From Blastomussa wellsi (lineage: Eukaryota; Cnidaria; Anthozoa; Scleractinia; Plerogyridae), in the NCBI GenBank assembly GCA_947652115.1, contig OX393564.1:9194412-9258411 (forward strand): a stretch of DNA of 64,000 bases, read 5' to 3'. Under the pieces are notes generated by a model, which saw nothing but the letters and a program-made list of their open reading frames with translations, searched no databases and had not been told where the DNA came from. The position numbers and the translations under genes are program-made. Shown here one piece after another: positions 40,121-51,964 of this stretch (positions are counted from its first letter, which is position 1; each line of letters begins with the position of its first letter).

Positions 40121-42221
40121 CTAATGGTTACTGAACTCCACAGAAGCTGGTGCTATGAAATGTTCAAAATAGGTCTTCTTTAGGCCTTCATTCAATACGT
40201 CCCAGAATTGAGGATCAGATGTGATCCTCTCTATACTCATGCCTTTGTTAGTATAGATAACAAAGTCACACCAACTTGCTCCTGTAATACCTAGTTGACC
40301 CTGTATCTGAAAGTAGTACTGGTGCCCCCTTTTTAGCCTCGGCTTTCCATTTACATTTTCTGCATAAAAAGTGTCATCGGCACATGCTTCTAAAGGACTC
40401 ACATGAAATTTAGAGTAGGGACATTTAACCTCTACCAGCCCAAAAGGCTTGCTACAGCCTCGGTCAATGACCTTGCCATCTGGCGATGCTGCTAAAAAGG
40501 GAGAGGCCATACTGACAACAAGGCCACTTTTGAACACTGAAACTGGGTTCCTTGTTGAAAACATATATTTTTCATATTCTTTTAAGGCTACAGGCTCATA
40601 GGTTTTCCCATGTGCAGTTTGTTTGGCAGTGAATGGTTTGGGATGAAGCAGATTATTTACTAGAGTGTTATGATTCCTTTGCCTTTTTACAATTGTGTGG
40701 AAATTAGATGCTGTATACCGAAATTTCCTTTCAGCCTGCCATTCCTGTGAGGCTGCTTGTTCACTTGTTTTCTTCTCTATGGTATTAAGCTTTGCCTCAT
40801 CAACAATCAAATGATCCAGGAGTGCTTCTTGGTTGCTGCTTAAATCATCTGGCTTTTCATACTGCTCAGATTGTTGCAAAGGGAATGGAGGATATACGGA
40901 AATAGCATTATGTTCATCATTACAGTCCACTCTAGGCACTGAGTCAATATTACAGAAAGCTTGAAAATTAGACTCTGTGAACTGTAACTGGTAACTTGCA
41001 TATGAGCCACTTGGACATTTTCCAAATTTTGTTTCCTGTAAGTTGGTACCACCAGTAGACATAATTTGAGACAAGGCAAACTTAGGGTTGATCTCTTGAA
41101 GCTTGTTTTTTTAACAAAGCTTCATCAGATGCTTGTGTACCCAAATTTTTCCTAGCTTCATACAACAAGCACCTTACTCCACTATCAGGGTTATACTCTG
41201 TGTATATATTCGACTTTTTTACCTCAAGTTCCATGACAGGTTGGGGCTTGATTTTATCTCCTCTTACAGGCCTGTGCCATAGTTGTAAACTTGAAGTGCA
41301 TGCCTTAGCTTGTGTCATATCAGATTCATTTTGCAAGTCCTTAATATCTTGACAACAATACAAGCTGAACTTACAGAGTTTCATCATAACAGCAAGCACA
41401 TTATTGCAAAAACCGACAGATCCTGCTACACATGTACACGAAGCATATTTAACAACTCCACTCACTAAACAAAGTGCAACTTGTAATTTGTGGGGTGGCT
41501 CATTTTTTTTAAAGCTATGGTAACACAAGCATTTGAAATAGAAATATTGGTCATCACTTGCGTAAGTTAAGTCTTTCAGGTATTCATCATCAAGAAATGT
41601 TTTTGCCTTTTTCATGCTTGTTGGAACAGCATGGTTCTGTTTATTTCTGTCAAAGTTTTTTCCAGATTTAGAAATATGTAAATCCATCTCTGCCCTTGTG
41701 AATAATGGCATTCGTTGCAAACTTGTAGACCATCCGGCTGATGGAAATTTAACAGGACTTTCCTCAGGCATCGCATCACTTTGAGCGAGTTGTTCTTGTC
41801 TCGCCTTTCGACGCGTGTATATCATATTTTTATCGGGATCCACAACATCTTTATCACGACCAGACGCAACATATTCAAGAACTCTTCAAAATGAAAAGTA
41901 GAAAAACTATTAATCATTACATTTTTGAAACATTTCATCGAGAAAAATAACTCCTAAATCTTTTGATCTCCATTTACAATACCAAAGTCTCTTTTAATTC
42001 TAAAAAGTATCACGAACGACTGACAAATACTGTACTTACCTTTTCACCAATTGTGCCTTTGTTTTTAACCCCTTTGCTGGATCGCCACGACATTTTAACC
42101 AAAAGCGAAGTTCATCTGTTTTAAGAGCAGTCGGATTTCTTCCCTGAAGCGATGCTCCGGGGATATCTTCCTCCGTAAGACTCTGAGAAAGACGGCTACT
42201 TACAGAGCCATGAGCGGCCAT
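40121..42221 (-). pseudogene. SAP-SWIM-YqaJ exonuclease of the ISL2EU-like transposon, one frame break
   Basis: This is the second protein of ISL2EU-type elements; its YqaJ part is a lambda-exonuclease/PD-(D/E)XK-like nuclease. Exon 1 is 42040-42221 (start ATG at 42221, just inside the right TIR), with donor GTAAGT; exon 2 is 40121-41883, after acceptor TTTTGAAG. A SAP-like domain spans the junction (LKTDELRFWLKCRGDPAKG). A SWIM-like finger reads CTCVAGSVGFCNNVL, where the expected final His is Asn. The YqaJ domain has ASPDGKV, LVEVKCPYS and YYFQIQGQLGITG, with the catalytic D...E-x-K triad present. A one-base length change in the A7 run at 41106-41112 puts the YqaJ half (40121-41079) in another frame. 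The start choice is inferred. Confidence 0.8.
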
Positions 42222-42305
42222 ATTTCTAACACGAGTAAACAAGGCCCAACTAGCCTCGTTTTCAAGTTGATCGCTCCCAGTCTCTTTTCGTTCTGCATAG
42301 GGTGT

Positions 42306-43017
42306 ATGTAATTTCATGCACTACATTGTCAAGCCACATCAAGTAGAGATAGAACTCAAGCGCTTAAAAGGACATATATTTATTAATCAACGTTCGTATG
42401 GTGCACTGGAAAAAGAAAACAGCAAAATCTTGCCCTTCCCAAAAGAAATGCGAAAAATCTCTTTTGAGCGTAATGTACAACGTCATACAAGAGAAAAGCG
42501 ACAATCTGAGTGAATTCTTATCCAAAGAAAGGAAAACCCTTTATGCGTAAGTTCAGGAACCTTTCGTCATTGCTCGTTCTTTCAATGGGGATCGATGAAA
42601 CGAAAACTTCGCCTATATTCCCTCTATTTCCCTCAGAACGCGCTAATATTTTCCGTGTCTCGCTGTCCAATAATTTTCATTCTATTTCAAGCGATAAGGC
42701 CTTATACCTGAGGTTTCCTGCTAAGATGGTTAGGATCTCTATTTTGTCGTCCTGATGCCACAGATTCGGTCGATAGATTATTGTTCGAGAGATTTGATTG
42801 AGTGGCCCAGTCCATCTGTGGGTTTCCCTTCTCAGTAACAACAAAGCAAAGCCTTGGATTGTTTTGTAGCACCTCTGGTATTGTCTAAAAATCGATCGAA
42901 TGATAATGTATACGGGATAACCCGAGGTTTGGGGAACCACACAGCTGATTTAAGCTACGAAATTGTCCTTAGACTGGAAAGGCAAGGTCTTTAAATACTA
43001 TGCAGTTACTGAGTCTA
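42306..43017. other. Spacer between the ISL2EU-like and BEL/Pao insertions
   Basis: About 700 bp of non-coding DNA with no recognised feature. The short ORFs at 42316-42940 have no homology. Confidence 0.6.
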
Positions 43018-43226
43018 TGTTACGGACAGTATATGGCGTTACGCGTGACACGGGTCACGTGGGTAACACGCTTCGTTAATCATGTGATTTTGGTTCGTGG
43101 TTCTTGCTCGTTCTAGTTGTTGTTTGTACAGTTAGTGCGTGTGTTTGATATTAAATCGATGTGAAACTTCAAGATTTGAGCCTCTAAATCCAGCGAAAAC
43201 GCCCTACAGCGTTGCCTTCTCACACA
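43018..43226 (+). repeat. BEL/Pao 5' LTR
   Basis: A 209-bp LTR starting TGTTACGGACAG. It includes a 'cgcgtgacacgggtcacgtg' near-palindrome that could be a promoter element. It ends CACACA. Confidence 0.93.
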
Positions 43227-43360
43227 TGGTCCCTTCGAGACGGATTTTTCCTGTGGTAATACTCCTTGTGTTCATTCTTCAACCGGATAATTCTTGTTCA
43301 CATGCACGTGCTCTGGATCTGGATATTTCTTCATTCTTCGAGTCGACTACCTATCACGTG

Positions 43361-44476
43361 ATGCCACCCAAAGGGAAACTTTCAAGGAAAAAAGCTACGC
43401 GTGAAGGACACAGAACCACCGTTAAACGCATCGCCTATGAAGTTAACGAGCAATTGGAGGCCTCGGCCGTCGATGTTAACTTGGACAAGTACAAACAAGC
43501 GCCAGCGAAGCTTGTGTCGAAGCTTCGCCAGCAAAGGGAATCTCTGCGCGCCAAATTAGGAACCCTGAAAGTCTTAGACGAAGAAATCCTGTCAAATGTA
43601 GAAGAGGAGGAAATTGAAGACGAAATTCGCGAAGCAGATCTTGTAAATGAATTGGTTCAACTTACAATTACAAGGATTGAAGATTTTATGGAAGCTTCGA
43701 GACCCCCAACGAAGAGCGTGGACGCGCCAAAACAGGAAACACCGGTAAGCCCTTCTGTATCTGCTGATCCTAGTGACTCTGTTGAATCTCCTGTAAGCCT
43801 TAATATATCTACAGAAGTTTTTCCTGGAAATTGTGAACCTTCAAATCACTCTGTCCAACTTCCTAATCCTGCTGTCGATTCATCCATACAAGAAACAGGC
43901 CCTCGAGTTAAATTACCTAAACTGGACTTGAAAAGGTTTGATGGGGAAGTTAGTACATGGCCCACCTTTTGGGATGCCTTTGAATCCTCTATCCACAAGA
44001 ATCCTAAATTGGCTCCTATTGACAAGTTCAATTATCTGAACTCACTTCTCATGAAACCAGCTCTTGATGCCATTTCTGGTCTGTCTCTCACCGCATCCAA
44101 TTATGAAGAAGCAATTGCAATCCTTAAGAAGAGATTCGGAAACAAACAACAGATTATAAATCGCCACATGGATATTCTTGTTAATGTCAGCCCAGTGATT
44201 AATGAAGACACAAGAAAGCTAAGGGAACTGTATGACACTTTAGAGTCTCATGTAAGAAGCCTTAAGTCTTTAGGACTCCCTTCAAACTCCTATGGAAGTC
44301 TACTATCATCAATTATTATGAGTAAGCTGCCTCAGGAGCTACGATTGATTATTAGTAGAGAAATAAAGGATCAAGAGTGGCAGCTGGATACTATTATGCG
44401 TGTATTGGAGAATGAGTTAGAAGCCAGAGAACGTGCAGCCCTTCATGATGAGTCTCAGTTATCTGCTGAAAGTTAG
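43361..44476 (+). CDS. BEL/Pao gag (DUF1759-type)
   Basis: The chosen start is ATG 43361 (MPPKGKLSRKK), a basic N-terminus in front of a coiled-coil region rich in Glu/Lys; the frame is open further upstream only as leader. The DUF1759 core includes LPKLDLKRFDGEVSTWPTFW and FNYLNSLLMKPALDAISGL. It ends in a TAG at 44474-44476. Pol continues in the same frame, so in an undamaged relative gag and pol are probably one ORF and the TAG is a mutation; readthrough cannot be excluded. Confidence 0.85.
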   Translation: MPPKGKLSRKKATREGHRTTVKRIAYEVNEQLEASAVDVNLDKYKQAPAKLVSKLRQQRESLRAKLGTLKVLDEEILSNVEEEEIEDEIREADLVNELVQLTITRIEDFMEASRPPTKSVDAPKQETPVSPSVSADPSDSVESPVSLNISTEVFPGNCEPSNHSVQLPNPAVDSSIQETGPRVKLPKLDLKRFDGEVSTWPTFWDAFESSIHKNPKLAPIDKFNYLNSLLMKPALDAISGLSLTASNYEEAIAILKKRFGNKQQIINRHMDILVNVSPVINEDTRKLRELYDTLESHVRSLKSLGLPSNSYGSLLSSIIMSKLPQELRLIISREIKDQEWQLDTIMRVLENELEARERAALHDESQLSAES

Positions 44477-47400
44477 GCATTTCCAAACTTCCAGATGCGT
44501 ACAACTACTTCTGCCTTATTTACGAAGCATTCTGGACCCACCTGTACGTATTGTAAGCAGAGCCATCCCTCCAACTCCTGTAAAATGGTAACCAATCCTG
44601 CTGCCCGCAAGGATATTTTGATCAAACAAGGAAGATGTTTTGTTTGCCTTAGAAAGGATCATCTCAGCAAGAACTGCCCTTCAAGGCATGAATGTTTCAA
44701 GGGCAAGGGTAAACACCATATCAGCATTTGTCCATCCAATGGCAGCAATGGTACCAATACTTCAAGAACAACACCCAAGCAAGAACATGCTCAGAAGCAA
44801 TCGGGGAACAATCATCCCTCGAGCAGCAACGACGCCTGCCCCAACTCTGGTGTAAATTCCTCAAGAGTCGCACCCGCCCCGGAACAGATCCAGAACCGTT
44901 CGAGGAATTCAAGACAGAACCTCACAGCCTTATATGTCAGCGCCTCTACCCCAGTCCTTCTTCAAACAGCCAATGCACTGACCTACAAGCCCGGAAACTC
45001 AAAGGCCAAAGTGAAAGCCGGAATCATCCTGGACAGCGGAAGTCAGCGAACCTATGTGAGTGCAAGGCTAAGAGAGCTTCTGAATTTACCAGCCGAAAGC
45101 AGTCAAAGAATATCCATTAAGACATTTGGCTCAACGAAGGAGAACAGTCAGTGCGTGGATGTTGTTCGACTCTGTGTCGCCACTGATCAAGGGGAAGGTG
45201 TAGAACTATCAGCTTTTGTTGTTCCCATCATTTGTGATCCTCTGCAGAGCCAATCTATTGCAAAAGCTACCCACACATATGCTCATCTCAGTGGACTTAA
45301 ACTTGCGGATTATGGTACTGGTGAAGATGATGTTGAGGTTGACATTCTGGTTGGGTCAGACCAGTATTGGAGTCTAGTGTCTGGTAGGGTGGTACGGGGG
45401 GAGCATGGCCCCACTGCTATTGAAACCAAGCTTGGATGGGTTCTATCAGGTCCAATCCCAGAGGGAATACAAGTTGACAGGCAACAAAGTAATCTTGTCA
45501 CAACACATGTTCTGAAGAGTGCAGTAAACCCTGTTGATGTTACAAACGAGACCCTCGATGGAAATTTAAGGACATTCTGGGAACTAGAATCACTTGGCAT
45601 TAAACCAAGGACATTGTACGAAGAATTCCAAGAGAAAATATCCTTTAGGGACAATAGATACGAAGTTCATTTGCCATGGAAAATGCCACACCCACCTCTG
45701 CCTGGCAACTATGAATTGAGCTTGAAGCGGTTAAGCAACCTACTCAAACGTTTAAACCAAGAACCCGAAGTTTTGAAGGAGTATGACTCAATCATCAAGG
45801 AGCAGCTGACAAAGGGTATAGTGGAAGTCGTGGAGAAACCGGATGAGGGGGAAGTTGGGAACACTCACTACCTTCCACACCACGCAGTCATAAGAAGAGA
45901 AAACCCTACCACTAAACTTCGAGTTGTTTATGACGCCTCAGCCAGATCCAATGGTACAGCCTTAAATGACTGCTTGTACACAGGACCACCTCTTGCAGAA
46001 AACATATTTGATGTGCTATTGAGATTTCGCGTTAATCAAGTGGCCTTGACGGGTGATGTAGAAAAGGCGTTTCTGATGGTTGGAATGACGGAGGAAGACC
46101 GAGACGTGTTAAGATTCCTATGGGTAGATGACATAGACAAGCCCTCTCCAGAAATTGTGGTCCTGAGGTTCACTCGTGTCGTCTTTGGAGTATCGTCTAG
46201 TCCTTTCCTGCTAAATGCCACAATCAAGCATCACATTGAACAGTACAAGGAAGCCGATCCTGAATTCGTGAAGAAATTTCGTCGTTCAATTTATGTTGAT
46301 GACCTAAGTTCTGGAGCCCTGGAGGTCGACGCGGCTTATGAACTGTATGTGAAGTCCAAGCTCAGGCTTGCTGAGGGAGGATTCAACCTTAGGAAGTTTG
46401 TGTCAAATTGCCCGGAACTAACAAGCAGAATCCAGTGTAATGAAACCAGAAAGTCTAACACCGATACGTCTAGTGTTGAACCTGAACATGCACAGTCACC
46501 CCAAGCTCTTTCGGAAAGGACTGTTGTGTCAGAAGAAGACGAGACTTATGCTAAGAGCATGCTTCGTGGAGTAGAAGAGACCAGCAGATCGGAACAAAAG
46601 GTGCTTGGAGTACAATGGAACCCCTTGAAGGATGTGTTCATCTTTGATCTTACCAAGATAGCGAACTATGCAAGAGACTTGCAACCCACCAAAAGAAATG
46701 TTGTTAGTGTTGCTGCGAAGTTCTACGATCCCTTTGGATTCCTTTCACCAGTCATCATTGAGTTTAAGTTGTTCTTCCAGGAACTTTGCAAAACGAAAAT
46801 TGGTTGGGATGAACCCCTAAATGAAAATTTGTTGAAGACGTGGCGCAAGCTTCTAAATGAGTTAGAAGGTGTAACAGCACTCTCGCTACCACGGTGCTAC
46901 TTCCAAGGAATTCAAGACAAGGTCATCAGTTGTAGTCTTCATGGATTTAGCGACGCATCCAGTAAAGCCTATGCTGCAGTCATCTATCTGCACGTGACAA
47001 CAACCCTAGGAAGCTATGTCAGGTTGGTCGCCTCCAAATCTAGAGTTGCCCCTGTGAAAAACTTAACAATTCCAAGACTAGAACTTCTGGCCGCCTTAGT
47101 ACTCGCTAGACGTATCACACATGTTAAGGAGGCTTTAGAGTTGGACGTTACAATTACAAACCTGAACTGTTGGACTGACTCAAGAGTAACATTGTGTTGG
47201 ATTAAAGGTGAGGAAAGGGAGTGGAAGCAATTTGTTCGAAATCGGGTGGATGAGATCAGGACGCTTGTACCAGCAAGTAGATGGCAGCACTGCAACGGAA
47301 AGGATAACCCAGCCGATATCCCCTCCAGGGGATTGAGTCCCTCAGAGCTCTCACAGTGCCCCCTTTGGAAGGAAGGCCCCAAGTGGGTAACAAGCATTAC

Positions 47401-48965
47401 AGAAGACACCAAGAGTGTGTTTAACAGTACACATGTCCCTGAAGAATGTCTTACAGAAGTGAGAGCTGAGGAGAAAGTGAAGTGCCAAACCTCATCCTTA
47501 TTTCTTTCAGCAACTGAACCTTGTGGTATAGCATATCTCATGGAAGCGGAAGACTTTAGTGATCTGCAGAGACTGCTAAGAGTTAGCGCCCTGGTTTTCA
47601 AGTTCGTAAGGACCATGAAGTCATTGCTGAAGAAGGATGTCCCTTTGCCTAGTGAGTCTGCTGCCCAAGACATGGTAGAGGCCGAAACTATGTGGATCAA
47701 GGAAGTTCAGAAGTCCTTAAGGAAGAACCCCAAGTTCAAAATTTGGGAAAAACAGTTTGGCATCTTTACTGATAGCCAAGGGATCATGAGATGCAATGGT
47801 CGTCTGTCCAAGGCAGACTTATCAGCTTCAATTAAACACCCTATTTTGTTGGATAAAGGCCACCACATCACATCCCTGATAGTCCAGGACAGCCATAAAC
47901 GAGTCATGCACGGTGGTGTGAAGTTGGCGCTTACAGAACTAAGAGCAAGATTTTGGATTGTGCAAGGCAGGCAGGGCTATTCATTTGGATCTCGTACCAA
48001 GCCTAACAACCTCTGCATTCTTGAGAAGCCTCAGACGGTTCTCCGCCCGACGTGGTACTCCCCTGTTAATGGTGTCTGACAATGGGAAAACCTTCAAGTC
48101 AACAGCACGAGAAATCAAACGACTGATGAACGACCCAGGAGTGAAACAGTACCTTGCCAAGGCACGGATGAAGTGGTGTTTCAACCTTGAAAAGGCCCCT
48201 TGGTGGGGCGGCATTTTTGAAAGGCTTGTAAGATCTATGACGAGGTGCCTTAAGAAAACAATTGGTGGTGCAATCCTCACCTACGACGAACTGCTGACGG
48301 TAGTTGTTGAAGTAGAATCTATTCTGAACTGCCGACCTCTCTCTTATGTGTCAAGCGAGGATCCCGAGGAACCCCTCACCCCATCACACCTCTTATGTGG
48401 CCGACGCCTCATGAGCCTTCCAGATAGTAACACAAGTGACTCTCCAGATTATGACATTGATGTCCAGCCACAAGATCTAAGTAGAAGAATGCAGCACCTG
48501 AGCAATGTCCTGAACCACTTTTGGAAACGATAGAGAAATGAATACTTGGTCGAGCTGCGGAATGCCCACCGTCACCAAAGTCAAAGCGATGCCAGCACGG
48601 CCATATCCATTGGAGATGTAGTCGTTGTCCATGAGGAAAATCAGCCCAGAGGAAAATGACGTGTTGGAAAGATTATAGATGTCATCGCTGGAGCTGATAG
48701 CTGTATCAGAGGAGCTGTTGTCGAAGTCCGAAGCAAGGGAGGAAAATCTATGAAACTCAAACGTCCAGTTCAGCGACTTTACCCTTTAGAGATCCAATGT
48801 GAAGTCCCTGTGCAACAAGCATCCGAAGATTGCTCAAGCCAGCATCCTGATCCGGTTACATGTGCTTCTGAAGTTGAGCGACCAGTAGCGAGACAAAACC
48901 GTCCAAGACGAATGGCGCAGTTGAAGCCGACCGAAGAAGGAAGACCTGGTTGGAGGATCTGAATT
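44477..48965 (+). pseudogene. BEL/Pao pol (zinc knuckles, protease, RT, RNase H, integrase), defective
   Basis: In order: CCHC knuckles (CTYCKQSHPSNSC, CFVCLRKDHLSKNC), aspartic protease (GIILDSGSQRTYV), reverse transcriptase (KLRVVYDASA ... SIYVDDLSSGA with the YVDD box), RNase H (FSDASSKAYAAV, CWTDSRVTLCWIKG), and an integrase zinc part (HPILLDKGHHITSL, RVMHGGVKLAL). At about 47970 the frame changes and the sequence jumps to AIHLDLVPSLTTSAFLRSL, so a deletion removed the end of the zinc motif and the first catalytic Asp of integrase. SDNGKTF and the later core follow to 48533. A DUF5641-like tail reaches 48963 with two further stops (TAG about 48531, TGA about 48659) at positions where the family has Trp. 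The element cannot integrate on its own. Confidence 0.88.
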
Positions 48966-49089
48966 AATGAACTGTGGACTTTCTCTAGGAACAATCGTTA
49001 TGTTCAGTTTTCTTAATGATTATTATGTATGGGTGTGTTGACCAGATAGAATTAGGTAGCCAAGTAATGATCTGGTCAACAGGGGGGAG

Positions 49090-49298
49090 TGTTACGGACA
49101 GTATATGGCGTTACGCGTGACACGGGTCACGTGGGTAACACGCCTTGTTAATCATGTGATTTTGGTTCGTGGTTCTTGCTCGTTCTAGTTGTTGTTTGTA
49201 CAGTTAGTGCGTGTGTTTGATATTAAATCGATGTGAAACTTCAAGATTTGAGCTTCTAAATCCAGCGAAAACGCCCTACAGCGTTGCCTTCTCACACA
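49090..49298 (+). repeat. BEL/Pao 3' LTR
   Basis: A 209-bp copy of the 5' LTR with three substitutions (two in the 'cgcttcgtta' segment, one in 'gagcctcta'). GTCTA follows. Confidence 0.93.
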
Positions 49299-50156
49299 GT
49301 CTAGTATCTATCGGTATAACCTATACCCTCTTCCATCAAAGGCGAACCCGCCTCATGCATGGCTAACCTCTTACTAACCGAGCGCGAAAGCCGTACTGGG
49401 AGGAGGTCGTGGAAGTACGGACCGAGCGCAGCGAGGTCCGTGCAGAAACGAACGAGGGCCAATATTCCCCAGTTTCCCGGTCGTGCATGCTTGTAAAAAA
49501 CTGACGCACTTTCGGTGACTTGAATTCAGAGGTTTTCTGGCGTGACGTGCTTTGATACTACGAACAACTCCGAATTGAAAGAACAAGCTCCCATGATTTT
49601 TAGAACATTTTTCAGAGTATTTTTATACGTTTTCTTTCCGCAGTTATAGTTGCAAATTTTAAATTATCCAACTTTACACAAAAAAAATACGCGGCTAAGG
49701 ACCGCATGGCAAAATCCCGACCAAGAAAGAAGCAATCAGAACGCTCGGATTTTCCTTTCTACATAATAAAAAGGATTATTGTACAGTTATAATTAGGTTT
49801 AAAGGAATTATCCGTGACTTTCTGGCTACGTTCCCAGCTACATCTCCAAATAAAGGAAACCCGATTCAGAGACCACCAAATTAGCCAATAACGGAGTCAC
49901 GAAAATACTCTTCCCTCCTCCTTATTAAACGTGACATAAAATCTTTCGGGCCCCCACCTTAGAAAGAAGTCTGGATCCGCCACTGCAGGTCCGGAACAAA
50001 AAAGAAAGCGCAGAGTGTTTGGGAGATAACGGGGGGTTTGAGATATTCAAGTGATATCGAGGGTGTTATCTCAGTAACGGGCTGAAAAAATATAACAACC
50101 AAATTTAGAAGAGATGACTCATGGCAGTGGGAAGCTTGAGATAAAATTGTTTGAAT

Positions 50157-50270
50157 ATATTTAAAGGCAGAGTCAAGCTGCCGCCCCGAAAATAGTCAAC
50201 GAAAAAGCCTATAAATTATGTTTCTTTAACATAGATGCCGACATGACAGCATGTACAAAATCGCTTTCTT
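50157..50270 (+). repeat. Duplicated segment, left copy
   Basis: 'ccgaaaatagtcaacgaaaa', then 'agcctataaattatgtttct' and 'cagcatgtacaaaatc' match 51965-52080 just upstream of the small secreted peptide gene, with substitutions and short gaps. Confidence 0.6.
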
Positions 50271-51108
50271 CACGGGTGTGGTGTATTTATTCCCGCGTGG
50301 AGTCTGGGGGCAAGCGTTGCCCGTTCACGTGTTGTTATGTAAGATGGTCGGATGATCGACAGCGCGTCCGCCATGTGCTCGATACAGTTGTAGCTGTTGT
50401 GTTCATTAAAGTTCCAGTACTTAACAACGGGTCTTTATAATTTAAGGCGACTAAATTTTCCTTTAATCAAGTGTAAGTGCCTTCTCCAACTTTTGTATCG
50501 TAAAGACGTTAGGGCCCTACTGCTGGTGTTGAGGTAGGCGAATGTTCCGTGTCATTGCTGTGTCCGGAATTTTCAATAACCAGATAACGTTGTCATTTAG
50601 CACTATTTAAAGTCCCTTCGCAGATTTCCAAGGCGCGAGGGTGTTTCATTTTAATGTCGATTAATGCATCGGTTGTTTGAGGCTTTTTGTTAATGGATTG
50701 GTCCTCTAAACGTGAGGAAGAATATCTTCCCGCTTCCCCGCCATGAAACGGATTTTCACAAAAACCCAACATGTAAAAAAAATATATCCTGTTTTTAGAA
50801 AATACATTAACTTTGGTAAACTGTCGGTCTAGGAAATGAGAAGGAAAAACGAATAACTCAAAATTAAATTAAATTCTTAGGTTTCTCTATCTCCTTCATT
50901 TTCTTCGCCAGAAGTTCAACGGAGATGCAAAGAACATTTGTGAAGTCAGTGACAATCAGTATATATTGGATTCGGGTGAATAAGGGACATACGCTATAAC
51001 CCAGTAGAAAATCGTAAATAAGAAATGAAAAGGTGAAACGTCCATGTATGACTGTTTTATTCTAATTTAAACTCATACCTAAGTGGTAGAATAGTAATAC
51101 CAAAAACT

Positions 51109-51323
51109 CCCGGGGGAGGTACTCCCATATATGGGTTATACGGGGAGGTACCGCTGGATAGAGTATGTTTTTTGTCTCCTCAGTCCTGAACAGGGTATAC
51201 AATTTCAAGCAAGTCTGTCCTTATTAGGGTATGGAGTTGTCCTAGACAGGGTATGGCTTCACGACTTTCGTCGATTTTTGAGCAATCAAAAATCAGAGTA
51301 ACCCTCATAACCCTCCCCCCGGG
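51109..51323. mobile_element. hAT-like MITE with CCCGGGGG ends, short form
   Basis: A 215-bp element beginning cccgggggaggtactcccat and ending in the inverse ccctccccccggg; the interior has 'gggtatggagttgtc'-type words. It shares termini with the MITE at 31596-31999. The flanks (caaaaact / aaaaagct) give only an imperfect duplication. Confidence 0.65.
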
Positions 51324-51964
51324 AAAAAGCTGCTGTTGTGGCGCGTGTAATGGTTACACCTTTCAAAAATGTATGGTCATGTACTGTTTATGAATATGAC
51401 GTAGCCTGTTCGCAAAGCGTTTTAATCATTTGAGAGAAAATTGTTGCGACTTTTTTGTATTAAATTGACATCGGCATTTCCCAAATACCACTGAGCTAGT
51501 GGCATTTTAGAATAATAAGAAACTCAGTGGGGGTTTGTGCAAATGTCTCATTTAGCAGGTTTGTCGGGGAATAGTAGCAGGTTTATCAAAGCACAGTAAA
51601 TAACCATTAAGACAAAGTTTAAAACTGGAATATTGTTTTAATGGTTTGTTTGAATGCCCCTGTAGACTTCAGTGTTAATTATCCGAATGATAAGTATATG
51701 AACAAACATTGAAACGAAACTTATTCTGGTTTTCTTTCATTTTGGATATTAATCAGTATTTTGATAAATTCAAAAAGGCGTTGATCATTCGGTTATCGCA
51801 TTGTATTATGATTCTTCGAATGTCAGGTGCTCATGGGAGTTTAGACATTGTAAGAATTGCGTATAGTAGATGTACTAGAACCAGCTTTAATTTGCTTTAT
51901 CGTGCTGTGATATTGAAATCATTAGCCAACGTCCTGATGGCATATTAACATTTTAAAGCACCGA

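Larger units (their letters stand above)
38151..42305. mobile_element. ISL2EU-like DNA transposon, structurally complete
   Basis: Perfectly identical 63-bp terminal inverted repeats (38151-38213 and 42243-42305), starting ACACCCTATGCAG, are flanked by AT on both sides. It carries two convergent genes: a THAP/DDE transposase on plus and a SAP-SWIM-YqaJ nuclease on minus. This pair, with AT target duplications, is what I know of the ISL2EU/IS4EU group related to PIF/Harbinger. The identical TIRs point to recent movement. Both reading frames carry small breaks. Confidence 0.85.
43018..49298 (+). mobile_element. BEL/Pao LTR retrotransposon, young but defective
   Basis: Two 209-bp LTRs (43018-43226 and 49090-49298), both TGTTACGG...CTCACACA, differ at three positions (about 1.4%). 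They are flanked by the 5-bp duplication GTCTA (43013-43017, 49299-49303). A likely primer-binding site begins TGGTCCCTTCGAGACGG directly after the left LTR (43227). The purine-rich tract AACAGGGGGGAG precedes the right LTR. The internal region encodes gag and pol in BEL/Pao order with several disruptions described separately. Confidence 0.93.

Noticed and set aside
41090..41120. Programmed ribosomal frameshift at the A7 run of the YqaJ gene
   Set aside because: The downstream frame is reached only by a +1 (or -2) shift, not the -1 shift expected at an A_AAA_AAA slip site, and the transposase gene has a similar homopolymer break. A mutation or assembly error is simpler.
44474..44500. Regulated stop-codon readthrough between BEL gag and pol
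   Set aside because: The context lacks the known readthrough consensus and other stops exist in the same element, so a chance nonsense mutation is more likely. Not excluded.
47014..47700. 228-codon minus-strand ORF and other long minus ORFs within BEL pol
   Set aside because: They are antisense shadows of the conserved RNase H and integrase coding frame.
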